The notes below the pieces were generated by a model that worked only from the letters and a program-made list of their open reading frames with translations, made no database searches and was not told the DNA's origin. A stretch of DNA of 64,000 nt from Bradyrhizobium lablabi. Lineage in GTDB: Bacteria > Pseudomonadota > Alphaproteobacteria > Rhizobiales > Xanthobacteraceae. Location: the NCBI RefSeq assembly GCF_018131005.1, contig NZ_JAFCJK010000004.1, positions 496,001-560,000 on the forward strand, in the 5' to 3' direction. Each line of letters begins with the position of its first letter. Position 1 is the stretch's first letter. A program made the position numbers and the translations under genes. Positions 35,334-43,042 of this stretch are shown piece after piece.

Positions 35334-35388
35334 TTGCATGATGGCGCAACCGTCGTACGGTCCCGGTCACACAGTTCGGAGGGATGCA

Positions 35389-36099
35389 ATGCCCAAAGCG
35401 GTGATCATTGGCGTCGGTCCGGATCGAGGACTCGGCGCTCAACTCTGCAAACGTTTTGCTAGGGAGGGGCTCGACGTTGTCGTGGCCGGGCGCACTCAAG
35501 CGTCACTGGACGCGGTCGTCGCTGATATCGAGAGAGCGGGAGGCAAAGCTTCCCCGTTCGTTGCGGACGCCACCAACGAGGCTGACGTTGCCGCGCTGTT
35601 CGACCATGCCGGCGCCGTGGTGGATCTGGCCATCTACAACGCGGGCAATAACACGTCGGGCCGCATCCTCGAGATGGAGGCGGATTATTTCGAGAAGAGT
35701 TGGCGGGTCGCATGTTTCGGCGGGTTTCTGTTCGGGCGGGAGGCGCTGCGCCGCATGATCCCGGAGAAGCGAGGTACCATCCTGTTCACCGGCGCCAGCG
35801 CCTCGCTGCGCGGTCGGGCCGGTTATGGCGCCTTCAATTCCGCCAAGGCGGGCCTGCGGGCGTTCGCCCAGGCGATGGCCAAGGAATACGGTTCTGAGGG
35901 AATCCACGTCGGCCACGTCGTCGTCGATGGTGCCGTCGACGGTGACGTGATCCGCAGACGCTTTCCGGACGCCGACGCGCACCGCGACAGGTTGCTCGAT
36001 CTCGAGGGCATCGTGGAATGCTACGCCTTCCTCTACCGGCAGCATCACAAGGCTTGGTCGTTCGAGGTCGACGTCCGAACGTCCGCGGAGCCTTGGTGA
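35389..36099 (+). CDS. SDR family oxidoreductase with atypical active site
   Basis: A 236-residue short-chain dehydrogenase. The start at 35389 gives MPKAVIIGVGPDRGLGAQLCKRFA with the dinucleotide glycine motif (GVGPDRGLG, about 8-16) and follows a GGAGG site; a longer in-frame start exists at 35338. The NAG motif is seen as YNAGNN. The catalytic Ser region is present (LFTGASASLRGR), but where YxxxK is expected the sequence is FNSAK, so Tyr is replaced by Phe and the Lys is kept. Some SDRs of this subgroup carry this change. It follows OsmC by 55 bases. The substrate is unknown. Confidence 0.85.
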   Translation: MPKAVIIGVGPDRGLGAQLCKRFAREGLDVVVAGRTQASLDAVVADIERAGGKASPFVADATNEADVAALFDHAGAVVDLAIYNAGNNTSGRILEMEADYFEKSWRVACFGGFLFGREALRRMIPEKRGTILFTGASASLRGRAGYGAFNSAKAGLRAFAQAMAKEYGSEGIHVGHVVVDGAVDGDVIRRRFPDADAHRDRLLDLEGIVECYAFLYRQHHKAWSFEVDVRTSAEPW

Positions 36100-36530
36100 G
36101 CACTCGTGGCGGAAACTCAGCGGCCCTTTGAAGTTGGAATTACGGTCGCAGTGCACTTAACTCGGCGACCACGATCGTGGAATTAAGTGCACTGTCAGCG
36201 CATTTCGCGATTGCTCGGTGCATTGAAGATGTGCAGATTACTGATTTGGAAATAAATCATGTGCTGCCAAATATTGGACCGACTGACATTCGAGGCATTT
36301 GGTTTCCACAGGGATTTTGAGTTGCGGTACGGTTTACTCAATTCAGCGGAATTACGCGACAGAACCCGGGCCGCCGGCGATCAAGTGCACCCTCACCGTA
36401 ACTCAACGCCTGAAGCGGAGCGTCACCCCCGGATGCCCCTGGGCCATCCTACTGTCGAAACTGCAATGGGATGCCGGATAAGCAGGCCCACAACCCGCGA
36501 TTGAAGAGCGATTGACGGAGGAAAATTAGC
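36100..36530. other. Intergenic region with a strong palindromic element
   Basis: Apart from the inverted repeat at 36149-36194, this AT-richer region holds no convincing gene. Two short overlapping frames near 36259-36504 have no recognisable content. It probably carries the promoter of the small secreted gene that starts at 36531, which has a GGAGGAAAA ribosome-binding site. Confidence 0.45.
36149..36194. repeat. Nested palindrome: 12-bp arms around a 12-bp palindrome
   Basis: CAGTGCACTTAA (36149-36160) and TTAAGTGCACTG (36183-36194) are perfect reverse complements. Between them CCACGATCGTGG (36169-36180) is itself a perfect palindrome. GGAATTA also precedes both arms. This looks like an operator or a recombination/insertion-element end rather than the GC-rich REP type found elsewhere in the window. 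Confidence 0.7.
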
Positions 36531-36899
36531 ATGAAAGCCGCGCTGCTATCACTGGCACTCTTGGGAATCCAGCCTGTGCTGGCCTCCGATCGGGTTCCTA
36601 CGTTGAATGTCGAGGCGATGTGCAAGGCGACCACGGCGACCGACAAGGCAATGGGCCTTGTACTGGCCCAGAGCTTTGCAGCGTGTATGCGCGATGAAAA
36701 CACCGCCCATAAGCAATTGCTGACTGTTTGGCGGAAAAATCCTGGCTCCGTTCGCGATGAGTGCGAAGGCGAGGCCATGGCCGGTGGAATTCAAAGTTAT
36801 GTTGATCTTCTCACCTGTATGCAGATGGCGGACTGGGTGCGTCCTGCTTCACAGGCAACTCGCCTCAGAGGAGCAAGCAAGAATCGAAATGCGAATTAG
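36531..36899 (+). CDS. Small secreted cysteine-containing hypothetical protein
   Basis: A 122-residue protein with a Sec signal peptide (MKAALLSLALLGIQPVLA, cut near residue 18) and a mature part with four cysteines (EAMCKATT, AACMRDEN, VRDECEGE, LLTCMQMA) spaced to form two disulphides in the periplasm. The start is set by GGAGGAAAA upstream. Similar short Cys-containing secreted proteins are common in Bradyrhizobium; function is unknown. Confidence 0.65.
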   Translation: MKAALLSLALLGIQPVLASDRVPTLNVEAMCKATTATDKAMGLVLAQSFAACMRDENTAHKQLLTVWRKNPGSVRDECEGEAMAGGIQSYVDLLTCMQMADWVRPASQATRLRGASKNRNAN

Positions 36900-37350
36900 G
36901 AAACCACGGTGACGGTGTCACACCGCACCCTTGGGGTGAAACACGATAATTTCAGTAACAGTGCGATTGCCACGATGCGCTATCGCGCGTTGTTTTGCGC
37001 GAAGCGCTTGCCGTTGATCTGCGCGTCTTTTTCAACGGAGCCTGCCAGAAGCCGACCTTGCTGACGTAGCTGAGCGTCGGGTCCGGTCCGATCGCCGACA
37101 ACACGGCGAATCCATTCGGCAAGCCGTCGCATGAACACGGCCAGCGTGCCAAGTGCGCGTCGCCGGGCATGGGCGCGTCAGCCGGCCTGTTACCACTGTA
37201 ACTCGAATTCTATCGCCTCCGTCGGATCGACGTCGCATGCTTCGACGACGTTGCTTGACGGCACAACCTTGCATGTAGGTCACGCCCTGATGTGACAGGC
37301 CTTGGCCGCCGATCTCGCGGAATGATGTCCTCGGAAACGAGTAGAGACAA
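36900..37350. other. Intergenic region, no intact gene
   Basis: Minus-strand frames between 36952 and 37170 contain one protein-like stretch (PNGFAVLSAIGPDPTLSYVSKVGFW) without a credible start or domain, perhaps the eroded end of a gene. Nothing else could be supported. Confidence 0.35.
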
Positions 37351-38304
37351 ATGGCCAAATACCGTCACGATCTGCCGCAACGCCATGGCGGCGCCTTCCT
37401 CACCGATGGGGGCTTGATTACGACGCTGATCTTTCAGGAGGGCATCGATCTGCCGCACCTCGCGGCGTTCGTATTGCTCGACTCCGAACGGGGACGCGAG
37501 CGTCTGACAAAATACTATGAATCCTATCTCGCTATTGCACGGCGTCACCGCGTTGGATTTGTGCTGAGTAGCCCGACCTGGCGGGCCAACCACGATTGGG
37601 CAGAGAAGCTTGGCTACGACGCTGCGGCGCTGGATGCGATCAACAGAGATTCCATCGCTTTTCTCGAAATTCTGCGTGGCAGGTGGGAGGCGACTTGTGA
37701 GCCCTCGCATTTGCCCTGTGTCATCAACGGATCGATCGGCCCGCGTGGCGACGGATACAAGGCGGGGCACATGGATGCGGAGGAGGCGGAAGCCTATCAT
37801 GGCGAGCAAATCGCTTCCTTCGTTGAGGGCGGGGCCGACATGGTGACGGCCTTCACAATTACCAACATCCATGAGGCCGTCGGCATCGCCCGTGCCGCCA
37901 AAAGACAGAGTATTCCGTGTGCGATTTCATTCACGGTGGAGACAGACGGACGCCTGGTGACAGGCGAGACACTGCGGCAGGCGATCGAAACCGTCGACCA
38001 CGAGACGAATGGAGCGCCGGAATATTTCATGATCAACTGTGCGCATCCGACGCACTTCGCGCAAACGCTCGACAGCAGGGCGGGGTGGACCAAGCGCATC
38101 TACGGCATCAGAGCCAATGCCTCGATACGAAGTCACGCCGAACTCAACGAGTCCGAAACGCTGGACTCCGGCAATCCGCAGGATCTTGGCCATCGCTATC
38201 GTAGCCTAAGAACGACGTTTCCGACGATGCGGATTCTTGGAGGTTGCTGCGGCACGGATCACCGTCACGTTGCAGCAATCGCGGCCGAGTGCCTGCCGGT
38301 TTGA
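37351..38304 (+). CDS. Homocysteine S-methyltransferase family protein
   Basis: A 317-residue TIM-barrel protein of the zinc-dependent homocysteine/selenocysteine methyltransferase family. It starts with LTDGGLITTLIFQEGIDLPHLAAF (compare the usual LDGG-MGT-L). The zinc cysteines are in FMINCAHPTHF (about 229) and LGGCCGTDHRHV (about 296-297), giving the C..CC triad. Length matches MmuM-type enzymes (about 310). Substrate could be S-methylmethionine or another methyl donor. It stands alone between two repeat-rich spacers and lacks a strong ribosome-binding site. Confidence 0.82.
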   Translation: MAKYRHDLPQRHGGAFLTDGGLITTLIFQEGIDLPHLAAFVLLDSERGRERLTKYYESYLAIARRHRVGFVLSSPTWRANHDWAEKLGYDAAALDAINRDSIAFLEILRGRWEATCEPSHLPCVINGSIGPRGDGYKAGHMDAEEAEAYHGEQIASFVEGGADMVTAFTITNIHEAVGIARAAKRQSIPCAISFTVETDGRLVTGETLRQAIETVDHETNGAPEYFMINCAHPTHFAQTLDSRAGWTKRIYGIRANASIRSHAELNESETLDSGNPQDLGHRYRSLRTTFPTMRILGGCCGTDHRHVAAIAAECLPV

Positions 38305-38369
38305 AAGCGCATCGACGTGGCGTGATGACCGCTTGCCGATCGCTCGTACTCGCCGGGATCCTCGATCAC

Positions 38370-38870
38370 TGATTTGCCCGACGCGGCAAGTCCTGGGGCG
38401 AGAAATATTCCGCTTCCGGATAGACCCAAATCAGCGGTTTAATCCGCCCGTCTCACCCGAATGAGGGGCGCTTCGCCATCGTCACGAGTGTTGGGTTGAG
38501 ATGCGGTGGACGCTGCGGCACACGAGGCGAACGTGCCAGGGCGGACGGCGAAGTCGTGTGGTTCTGGCGCCCCGATGCAGGTGTCAAGTTCGTGAGAAGC
38601 AAGCTTCTCACTGATGACGGTGACAACAAAGCTGGTCTCACCGGGAAGAGCGCGAAGTAAGCCGTAAACCATCGCGCAGGGAAAGCCGGGTTGATTCCGG
38701 TTACACCTGTGGTCCTACCCCCGTGCTTTTTGTTGCACGGGACCCATGGGTGCGATCGGCACCCGGCTTTCCCTGCGCCCTCAGCGAGAAAAGAGGGCGG
38801 ACAGCGATGCAAACCTCGGGTCCATCGTGCCGCGAGAAGGCGAAGCTGCGTCGAGAATGACCGACGGCAC
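38370..38870. repeat. Long dispersed Bradyrhizobium intergenic repeat with nested hairpins
   Basis: In minus-strand translation this region gives the phrase 'EGAGKAGCRSHPWVPCNKK', which recurs as spurious proteins in Bradyrhizobiaceae annotations. It contains GCGCAGGGAAAGCCGGG (38674-38690) and its exact complement at 38762-38778, enclosing a second hairpin CCCGTGC/GCACGGG (38720-38726, 38735-38741). It is not a gene; it may be a non-coding RNA or mobile repeat. The whole 38305-38945 spacer holds no other gene; the eutB promoter must lie downstream of the repeat. Confidence 0.6.
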
Positions 38871-38945
38871 CGAAAATCGAAAATTTACATCGCAATATCA
38901 ACTGCTTATGCTAATGGTCCCGCAGCCTCGCAGGCTTGAATTGCC

Positions 38946-40328
38946 ATGGTCTATCGCCGCAGCATCGATGCCACCTCTTACGTGTTCGCGGACCTGCGCG
39001 ACTTGCTCGCCAAGGCGACACCGCCGCGTTCCGGCGACCGGCTGGCCGGCATTGCGGCAGACAGCGCCGAGGAGATGATCGCGGCCCGCCTCGCGCTCGC
39101 CGACGTCCCGCTCACCCGATTCCTCAACGAGGCGGTGATCCCTTATGAGGACGACGAGGTCACCCGTCTGATCCTCGACAGCCATGATGCCGCGAGCTTT
39201 GCGCCGATCGCCTCGCTGACCGTCGGCGGCTTCCGCGACTGGCTGTTGTCGGATGCTGCGACCACCGACACACTGAAACAGGTGGCGCGCGGCATCACGC
39301 CGGAAATGGCGGCCGCGGTTTCCAAGTTGATGCGCAACCAGGACCTGATCCTGGTCGCGAGCAAATGCCGGGTGACGTCGCGCTTCCGCAACACCATCGG
39401 CCTGCGCGGGCGGATGAGCGCGCGGTTGCAGCCGAACCATCCTTTCGACGATGCGCGCGGCATTACAGCCTCGATCCTCGACGGGCTCCTGCTCGGGTCG
39501 GGTGACGCCTGCATCGGCATCAATCCGGCGAGTGACGATCCCAACGTGATCGGGACCCTGCTGCGGCTGCTCGACGACATCATCACGCGGCTGAAGATCC
39601 CGACGCAGGGCTGCGTGCTCACCCATGTCACGACCACGCTCGGCCTGATCGGGCAGGGGCTGCCGGTCGACCTCGTCTTCCAGTCGATCGCCGGCACCGA
39701 GGCGGCGAACCGCAGCTTCGGTGTCGACCTGGCGCTATTGAGCGAGGCGCGCGAGGCGGGCCTGTCGCTCCGCCGCGGCACGGTCGGCAGCAACGTGATG
39801 TATTTCGAGACGGGGCAGGGCTCGGCGCTGTCGGCCAGCGCGCATCACCAGGTCGACCAGCAGACCTGCGAGGCCCGCGCCTACGCGGTGGCCCGCGCCT
39901 TCGACCCGCTGCTCGTCAACAGCGTGGTCGGCTTCATCGGTCCCGAGTACCTCTACGACGGCAAGGAGATCATCCGTGCCGGGCTCGAGGATCATTTCTG
40001 CGGCAAATTGCTCGGCCTGCCGCTCGGTGTCGACGTCTGCTACACCAACCACGCCGAGGCCGACCAGGACGATATGGACAATCTGGCGACGCTGCTGGCG
40101 GCCGCCGGCGTCACCTTTATCATGGGGGTGCCGGGCGCTGACGACGTCATGCTGAACTACCAGTCGACCTCGTTCCACGACGCGCTCTATCTGCGCGACC
40201 TGTTCGGCCTGAAGCGGGCACCCGAATTCGACGACTGGCTGATGCGATCGGGCCTTGCGGACAAGGATTTCCGCCTTGCCGCCGATGCAGGGCTGCTGCC
40301 TGAATTCGCATCCAGGCTGCTCGCGTGA
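38946..40328 (+). CDS. eutB: Ethanolamine ammonia-lyase large subunit
   Basis: A 460-residue TIM-barrel subunit of the adenosylcobalamin-dependent lyase that splits ethanolamine to acetaldehyde and ammonia. Family features are an early YRRSIDATSYVFADLRDLLAKATPPRSGDRLAGI, NQDLILVASKCRVTSRFRNTIGLRGRMSARLQPNHP, SDDPNVIGTLLRLLDDII and the C-terminal 'CYTNHAEADQDDMDNLATLLAAAGVTFIMGVPGADDVMLNYQSTSFHD' active-site region. Length equals typical EutB (about 455). Its partner eutC is 1.7 kb downstream, after hpnP. No microcompartment genes are present, so acetaldehyde is probably handled in the cytoplasm. Confidence 0.95.
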   Translation: MVYRRSIDATSYVFADLRDLLAKATPPRSGDRLAGIAADSAEEMIAARLALADVPLTRFLNEAVIPYEDDEVTRLILDSHDAASFAPIASLTVGGFRDWLLSDAATTDTLKQVARGITPEMAAAVSKLMRNQDLILVASKCRVTSRFRNTIGLRGRMSARLQPNHPFDDARGITASILDGLLLGSGDACIGINPASDDPNVIGTLLRLLDDIITRLKIPTQGCVLTHVTTTLGLIGQGLPVDLVFQSIAGTEAANRSFGVDLALLSEAREAGLSLRRGTVGSNVMYFETGQGSALSASAHHQVDQQTCEARAYAVARAFDPLLVNSVVGFIGPEYLYDGKEIIRAGLEDHFCGKLLGLPLGVDVCYTNHAEADQDDMDNLATLLAAAGVTFIMGVPGADDVMLNYQSTSFHDALYLRDLFGLKRAPEFDDWLMRSGLADKDFRLAADAGLLPEFASRLLA

Positions 40329-40460
40329 GGGGGGAGACTGAACTTCTCGAGCAACCTTCGCGCTGTTGTGACGTTAGCAGATGCCACAATATTGAAGAAT
40401 TTCTGGCCCACGGATCAATGCCGTGCTTAGATTTGTTGGTGCTGCACTTGAGGGGGCTTG

Positions 40461-42047
40461 ATGAGAGCTGAGGGCATTGAGACGGCACGACGTATCCTCT
40501 GCGTCTTTCCGCGCTATACGTCGGCCTTTGGGACCTTTGAATATGCCTACCCCCTGACCGATGGTGTCAAGGCGTTCATGCCGCCGCAGGGCTTGCTGTT
40601 GATCGCGGCCTATCTGCCCGAGAACTGGGCGGTCCGCTTCGTCGACGAGAATCTGCGCGCCGCCTCCCAGGATGATTTCGAGTGGGCGGATGCCGTGTTC
40701 GTCAGCGGCATGCATATCCAGCGCCAGCAGATGAACGATATCTGCCGGCGCGCGCATGGCTATGACCTGCCGGTTGCGATCGGCGGCCCGTCGGTGAGCG
40801 CCTGCCCGGATTACTACCCCTCGTTCGACTACCTCCATGTCGGCGAACTCGGCGACGCCACCAACGAGCTGATCAAGCGCCTGGCTGAGGACACCAGGCG
40901 TCCGGACGAGCAGGTCGTCCTGAAGACCATCGACCGCCTGCCGATGACGGAATTCCCGCTGCCGGCCTATGAGCTCGCCGAGACTCGAAAATATTTCCTC
41001 GGCAGCATCCAGTTCTCCTCCGGCTGTCCCTATCAGTGCGAATTCTGCGACATCCCTGGGTTGTATGGCCGCAATCCGCGGCTGAAGTCGCCGCAGCAGA
41101 TCATCGCGGAGCTCGACAAGCTGCGTGAATGCGGCATGACCGATTCGATCTACTTCGTCGACGACAATTTCATCGGCAACCGCAAAGCCGCGGTCGAGTT
41201 GCTGCCGCATCTGATCGAGTGGCAGAAGCGCACCGGCTATGTCACGCGGCTCGCCTGCGAGGCTACGCTCAACATCGCCAAGCGGCCCGAGATCCTCGAG
41301 AAGATGCGCGAGGCCTTCTTCGCCACCATCTTCTGCGGCATCGAGACCCCCGATCCCGACGCGCTCAAGGCGATGCACAAGGACCACAACATGATGGTCC
41401 CGATCCTGGAGGGCGTGCGGACCATCAACTCCTACGGAATGGAGGTGGTCTCCGGCATCATCATGGGCCTCGATACCGACAAGCCCGAGACCGGCAACGC
41501 GCTGCTCTCTTTCATCGACGATTCGCGCATTCCGCTTCTGACCATCAACCTGCTGCAGGCGCTGCCGAAGACGCCGCTGTGGGATCGCCTTGAAAAGCAG
41601 GGTCGGCTGGTCGAGGACGAGGGCCGCGATTCCAACGTGCAATTCCTCTTGCCTTACGAAGACGTCGTCAACTCCTGGCGCAAATGCATGGAGGTCGCCT
41701 ACCAGCCCGACAAGCTTTTCGCGCGCTACCAGTATCAATGCGACTACACCTACGCCAACCGCATCAAGGTGCCGGTTAGTCCGGAGATGAAATCCTGGCG
41801 CAATATCAGGCGCGGCCTGATCATGCTCCGCAATATCTTCTGGAAAGTCGGCGTGCTCGGCGACTACAGGCGCGCGTTCTGGAAATTCGCGCTGGGACGG
41901 CTCAAGCGCGGCGATATCGAGGGCCTGATCTCGGCATCGATGATCGCGCATCATCTGATCACGTTCGCGCGTGCGGCTTCCAGCGGGCAGCAGAACGCCT
42001 CGAACTATTCGATCCGGCTGCGCGAGGCCGCGGTCCCGGCCGAATAG
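40461..42047 (+). CDS. hpnP: Hopanoid C-2 methylase, B12-binding radical SAM
   Basis: A 528-residue radical SAM enzyme that methylates hopanoids at C-2. The cobalamin-binding N-terminal domain (about 10-150: [78 protein letters not shown]) is followed by the radical SAM domain with the [4Fe-4S] cysteines C189, C193 and C196 in [20 protein letters not shown]. The C-terminal DUF4070-like region runs to the end. The start is the ATG at 40461 preceded by AGGGGG; a TTG one codon earlier is possible. It lies between eutB and eutC, 133 and 8 bases away, an insertion that suggests shared cobalamin supply or regulation. Identity is from close agreement with remembered R. palustris HpnP; HpnJ-like relatives are the main alternative. 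Confidence 0.85.
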   Translation: MRAEGIETARRILCVFPRYTSAFGTFEYAYPLTDGVKAFMPPQGLLLIAAYLPENWAVRFVDENLRAASQDDFEWADAVFVSGMHIQRQQMNDICRRAHGYDLPVAIGGPSVSACPDYYPSFDYLHVGELGDATNELIKRLAEDTRRPDEQVVLKTIDRLPMTEFPLPAYELAETRKYFLGSIQFSSGCPYQCEFCDIPGLYGRNPRLKSPQQIIAELDKLRECGMTDSIYFVDDNFIGNRKAAVELLPHLIEWQKRTGYVTRLACEATLNIAKRPEILEKMREAFFATIFCGIETPDPDALKAMHKDHNMMVPILEGVRTINSYGMEVVSGIIMGLDTDKPETGNALLSFIDDSRIPLLTINLLQALPKTPLWDRLEKQGRLVEDEGRDSNVQFLLPYEDVVNSWRKCMEVAYQPDKLFARYQYQCDYTYANRIKVPVSPEMKSWRNIRRGLIMLRNIFWKVGVLGDYRRAFWKFALGRLKRGDIEGLISASMIAHHLITFARAASSGQQNASNYSIRLREAAVPAE

Positions 42048-42054
42048 GCGCAGC

Positions 42055-42846
42055 ATGAGGCCTCCGGTGCCGCCGTCCCGTTCGCTCGCAGAGTTGCGGG
42101 CGCTGACGCCGGCGCGGGTCTCGCTCGGTCGCTGCGGCGCCAGTCTGCCGACCACGGCGCTGTTGTCCTTTACGCTCGACCATGCGCGCGCCCGCGATGC
42201 CGTCCACGCCGCATTCGATGTCGCAGGCATCGTGGCCGGGCTTGCCGGCCTCGGAATCGCGCCGGTCGGGGTGTCGAGCCAGGCGCGCAACCGGCGCGAC
42301 TATCTGCGGCGTCCCGATCTCGGACGCATGCTCGATTCCGAATCGAAGCGCATGCTGGAGGGCAGGGGTGGCGCGCCGTGCCCATGTGCGATCGTCATCG
42401 GCGATGGCCTGTCGCCGACGGCGGTGAACGTCCATGCGGTCGAACTCGTCCGCCACCTCATGCCGCGACTCGCCGCGGACAAGATCGAGACCGGTGCGGT
42501 GGTCGTCGCCTCGGGCGCCCGCGTCGCGCTTGGCGACGAGATCGGCACCATCATCGGTGCGCGCATGCTGGTGATGCTGATCGGCGAGCGTCCCGGCCTG
42601 TCGGCGCCCGATAGTCTCGGCGCCTATCTTACCTTCGGGCCGCGAATCGGGCTGACTGATGCCGAGCGCAACTGCATCTCCAACGTCCACCGCGCGGGCC
42701 TGAGCTATGAGGAGGCTGCACTCAGGATTTCCTGGCTTGTGCGCGAAGGCCTGTCTCGCGGGATGACAGGAGTTGCACTGAAAGATGATAGTAGCGGCGG
42801 ATCACTTCCGCGCGCGTTGTCGGAGTGTGACAAATCAGATACTTAG
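42055..42846 (+). CDS. eutC: Ethanolamine ammonia-lyase small subunit
   Basis: A 263-residue small subunit. It shows [38 protein letters not shown] (about 15-52), the '[20 protein letters not shown]' block, and the cobalamin-binding region '[23 protein letters not shown]' and '[33 protein letters not shown]'. It starts 8 bases after hpnP on the same strand, so it is translated from the same transcript. The subunit completes the EutBC lyase. Confidence 0.93.
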   Translation: MRPPVPPSRSLAELRALTPARVSLGRCGASLPTTALLSFTLDHARARDAVHAAFDVAGIVAGLAGLGIAPVGVSSQARNRRDYLRRPDLGRMLDSESKRMLEGRGGAPCPCAIVIGDGLSPTAVNVHAVELVRHLMPRLAADKIETGAVVVASGARVALGDEIGTIIGARMLVMLIGERPGLSAPDSLGAYLTFGPRIGLTDAERNCISNVHRAGLSYEEAALRISWLVREGLSRGMTGVALKDDSSGGSLPRALSECDKSDT

Positions 42847-43042
42847 CGACCGCTTCTGGCGGTTCCGTACCTGCTTGACGTGGCTCTCGCGCTTGCGAGC
42901 AGAGGCTTCGACCTGTAAAACCGGCGCCGGTCAATATTCGCGTGTTTTCAAGGGCTAGCGCTGATCCTACGTGCTCAACGGCCTCAGTCGCGATCGGGAC
43001 CCAAGCTAGAAAGATTGAGCCGTTTTCAGAACAGGACAGGGC

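Noticed and set aside
37032-37358. 108-residue minus-strand frame upstream of the methyltransferase gene
   Set aside because: No start context or recognised domain; only a short protein-like stretch, treated as eroded sequence.
38453-38812. 119-residue minus-strand frame 'GKAGCRSHPWVPC'
   Set aside because: Repeat-derived spurious protein known from many Bradyrhizobium spacers; the region is better explained as a structured repeat.
38305-38945. Cobalamin riboswitch upstream of eutB
   Set aside because: Looked for because EutBC and HpnP use B12, but no B12-box-like sequence was recognisable; the spacer is filled by the repeat.
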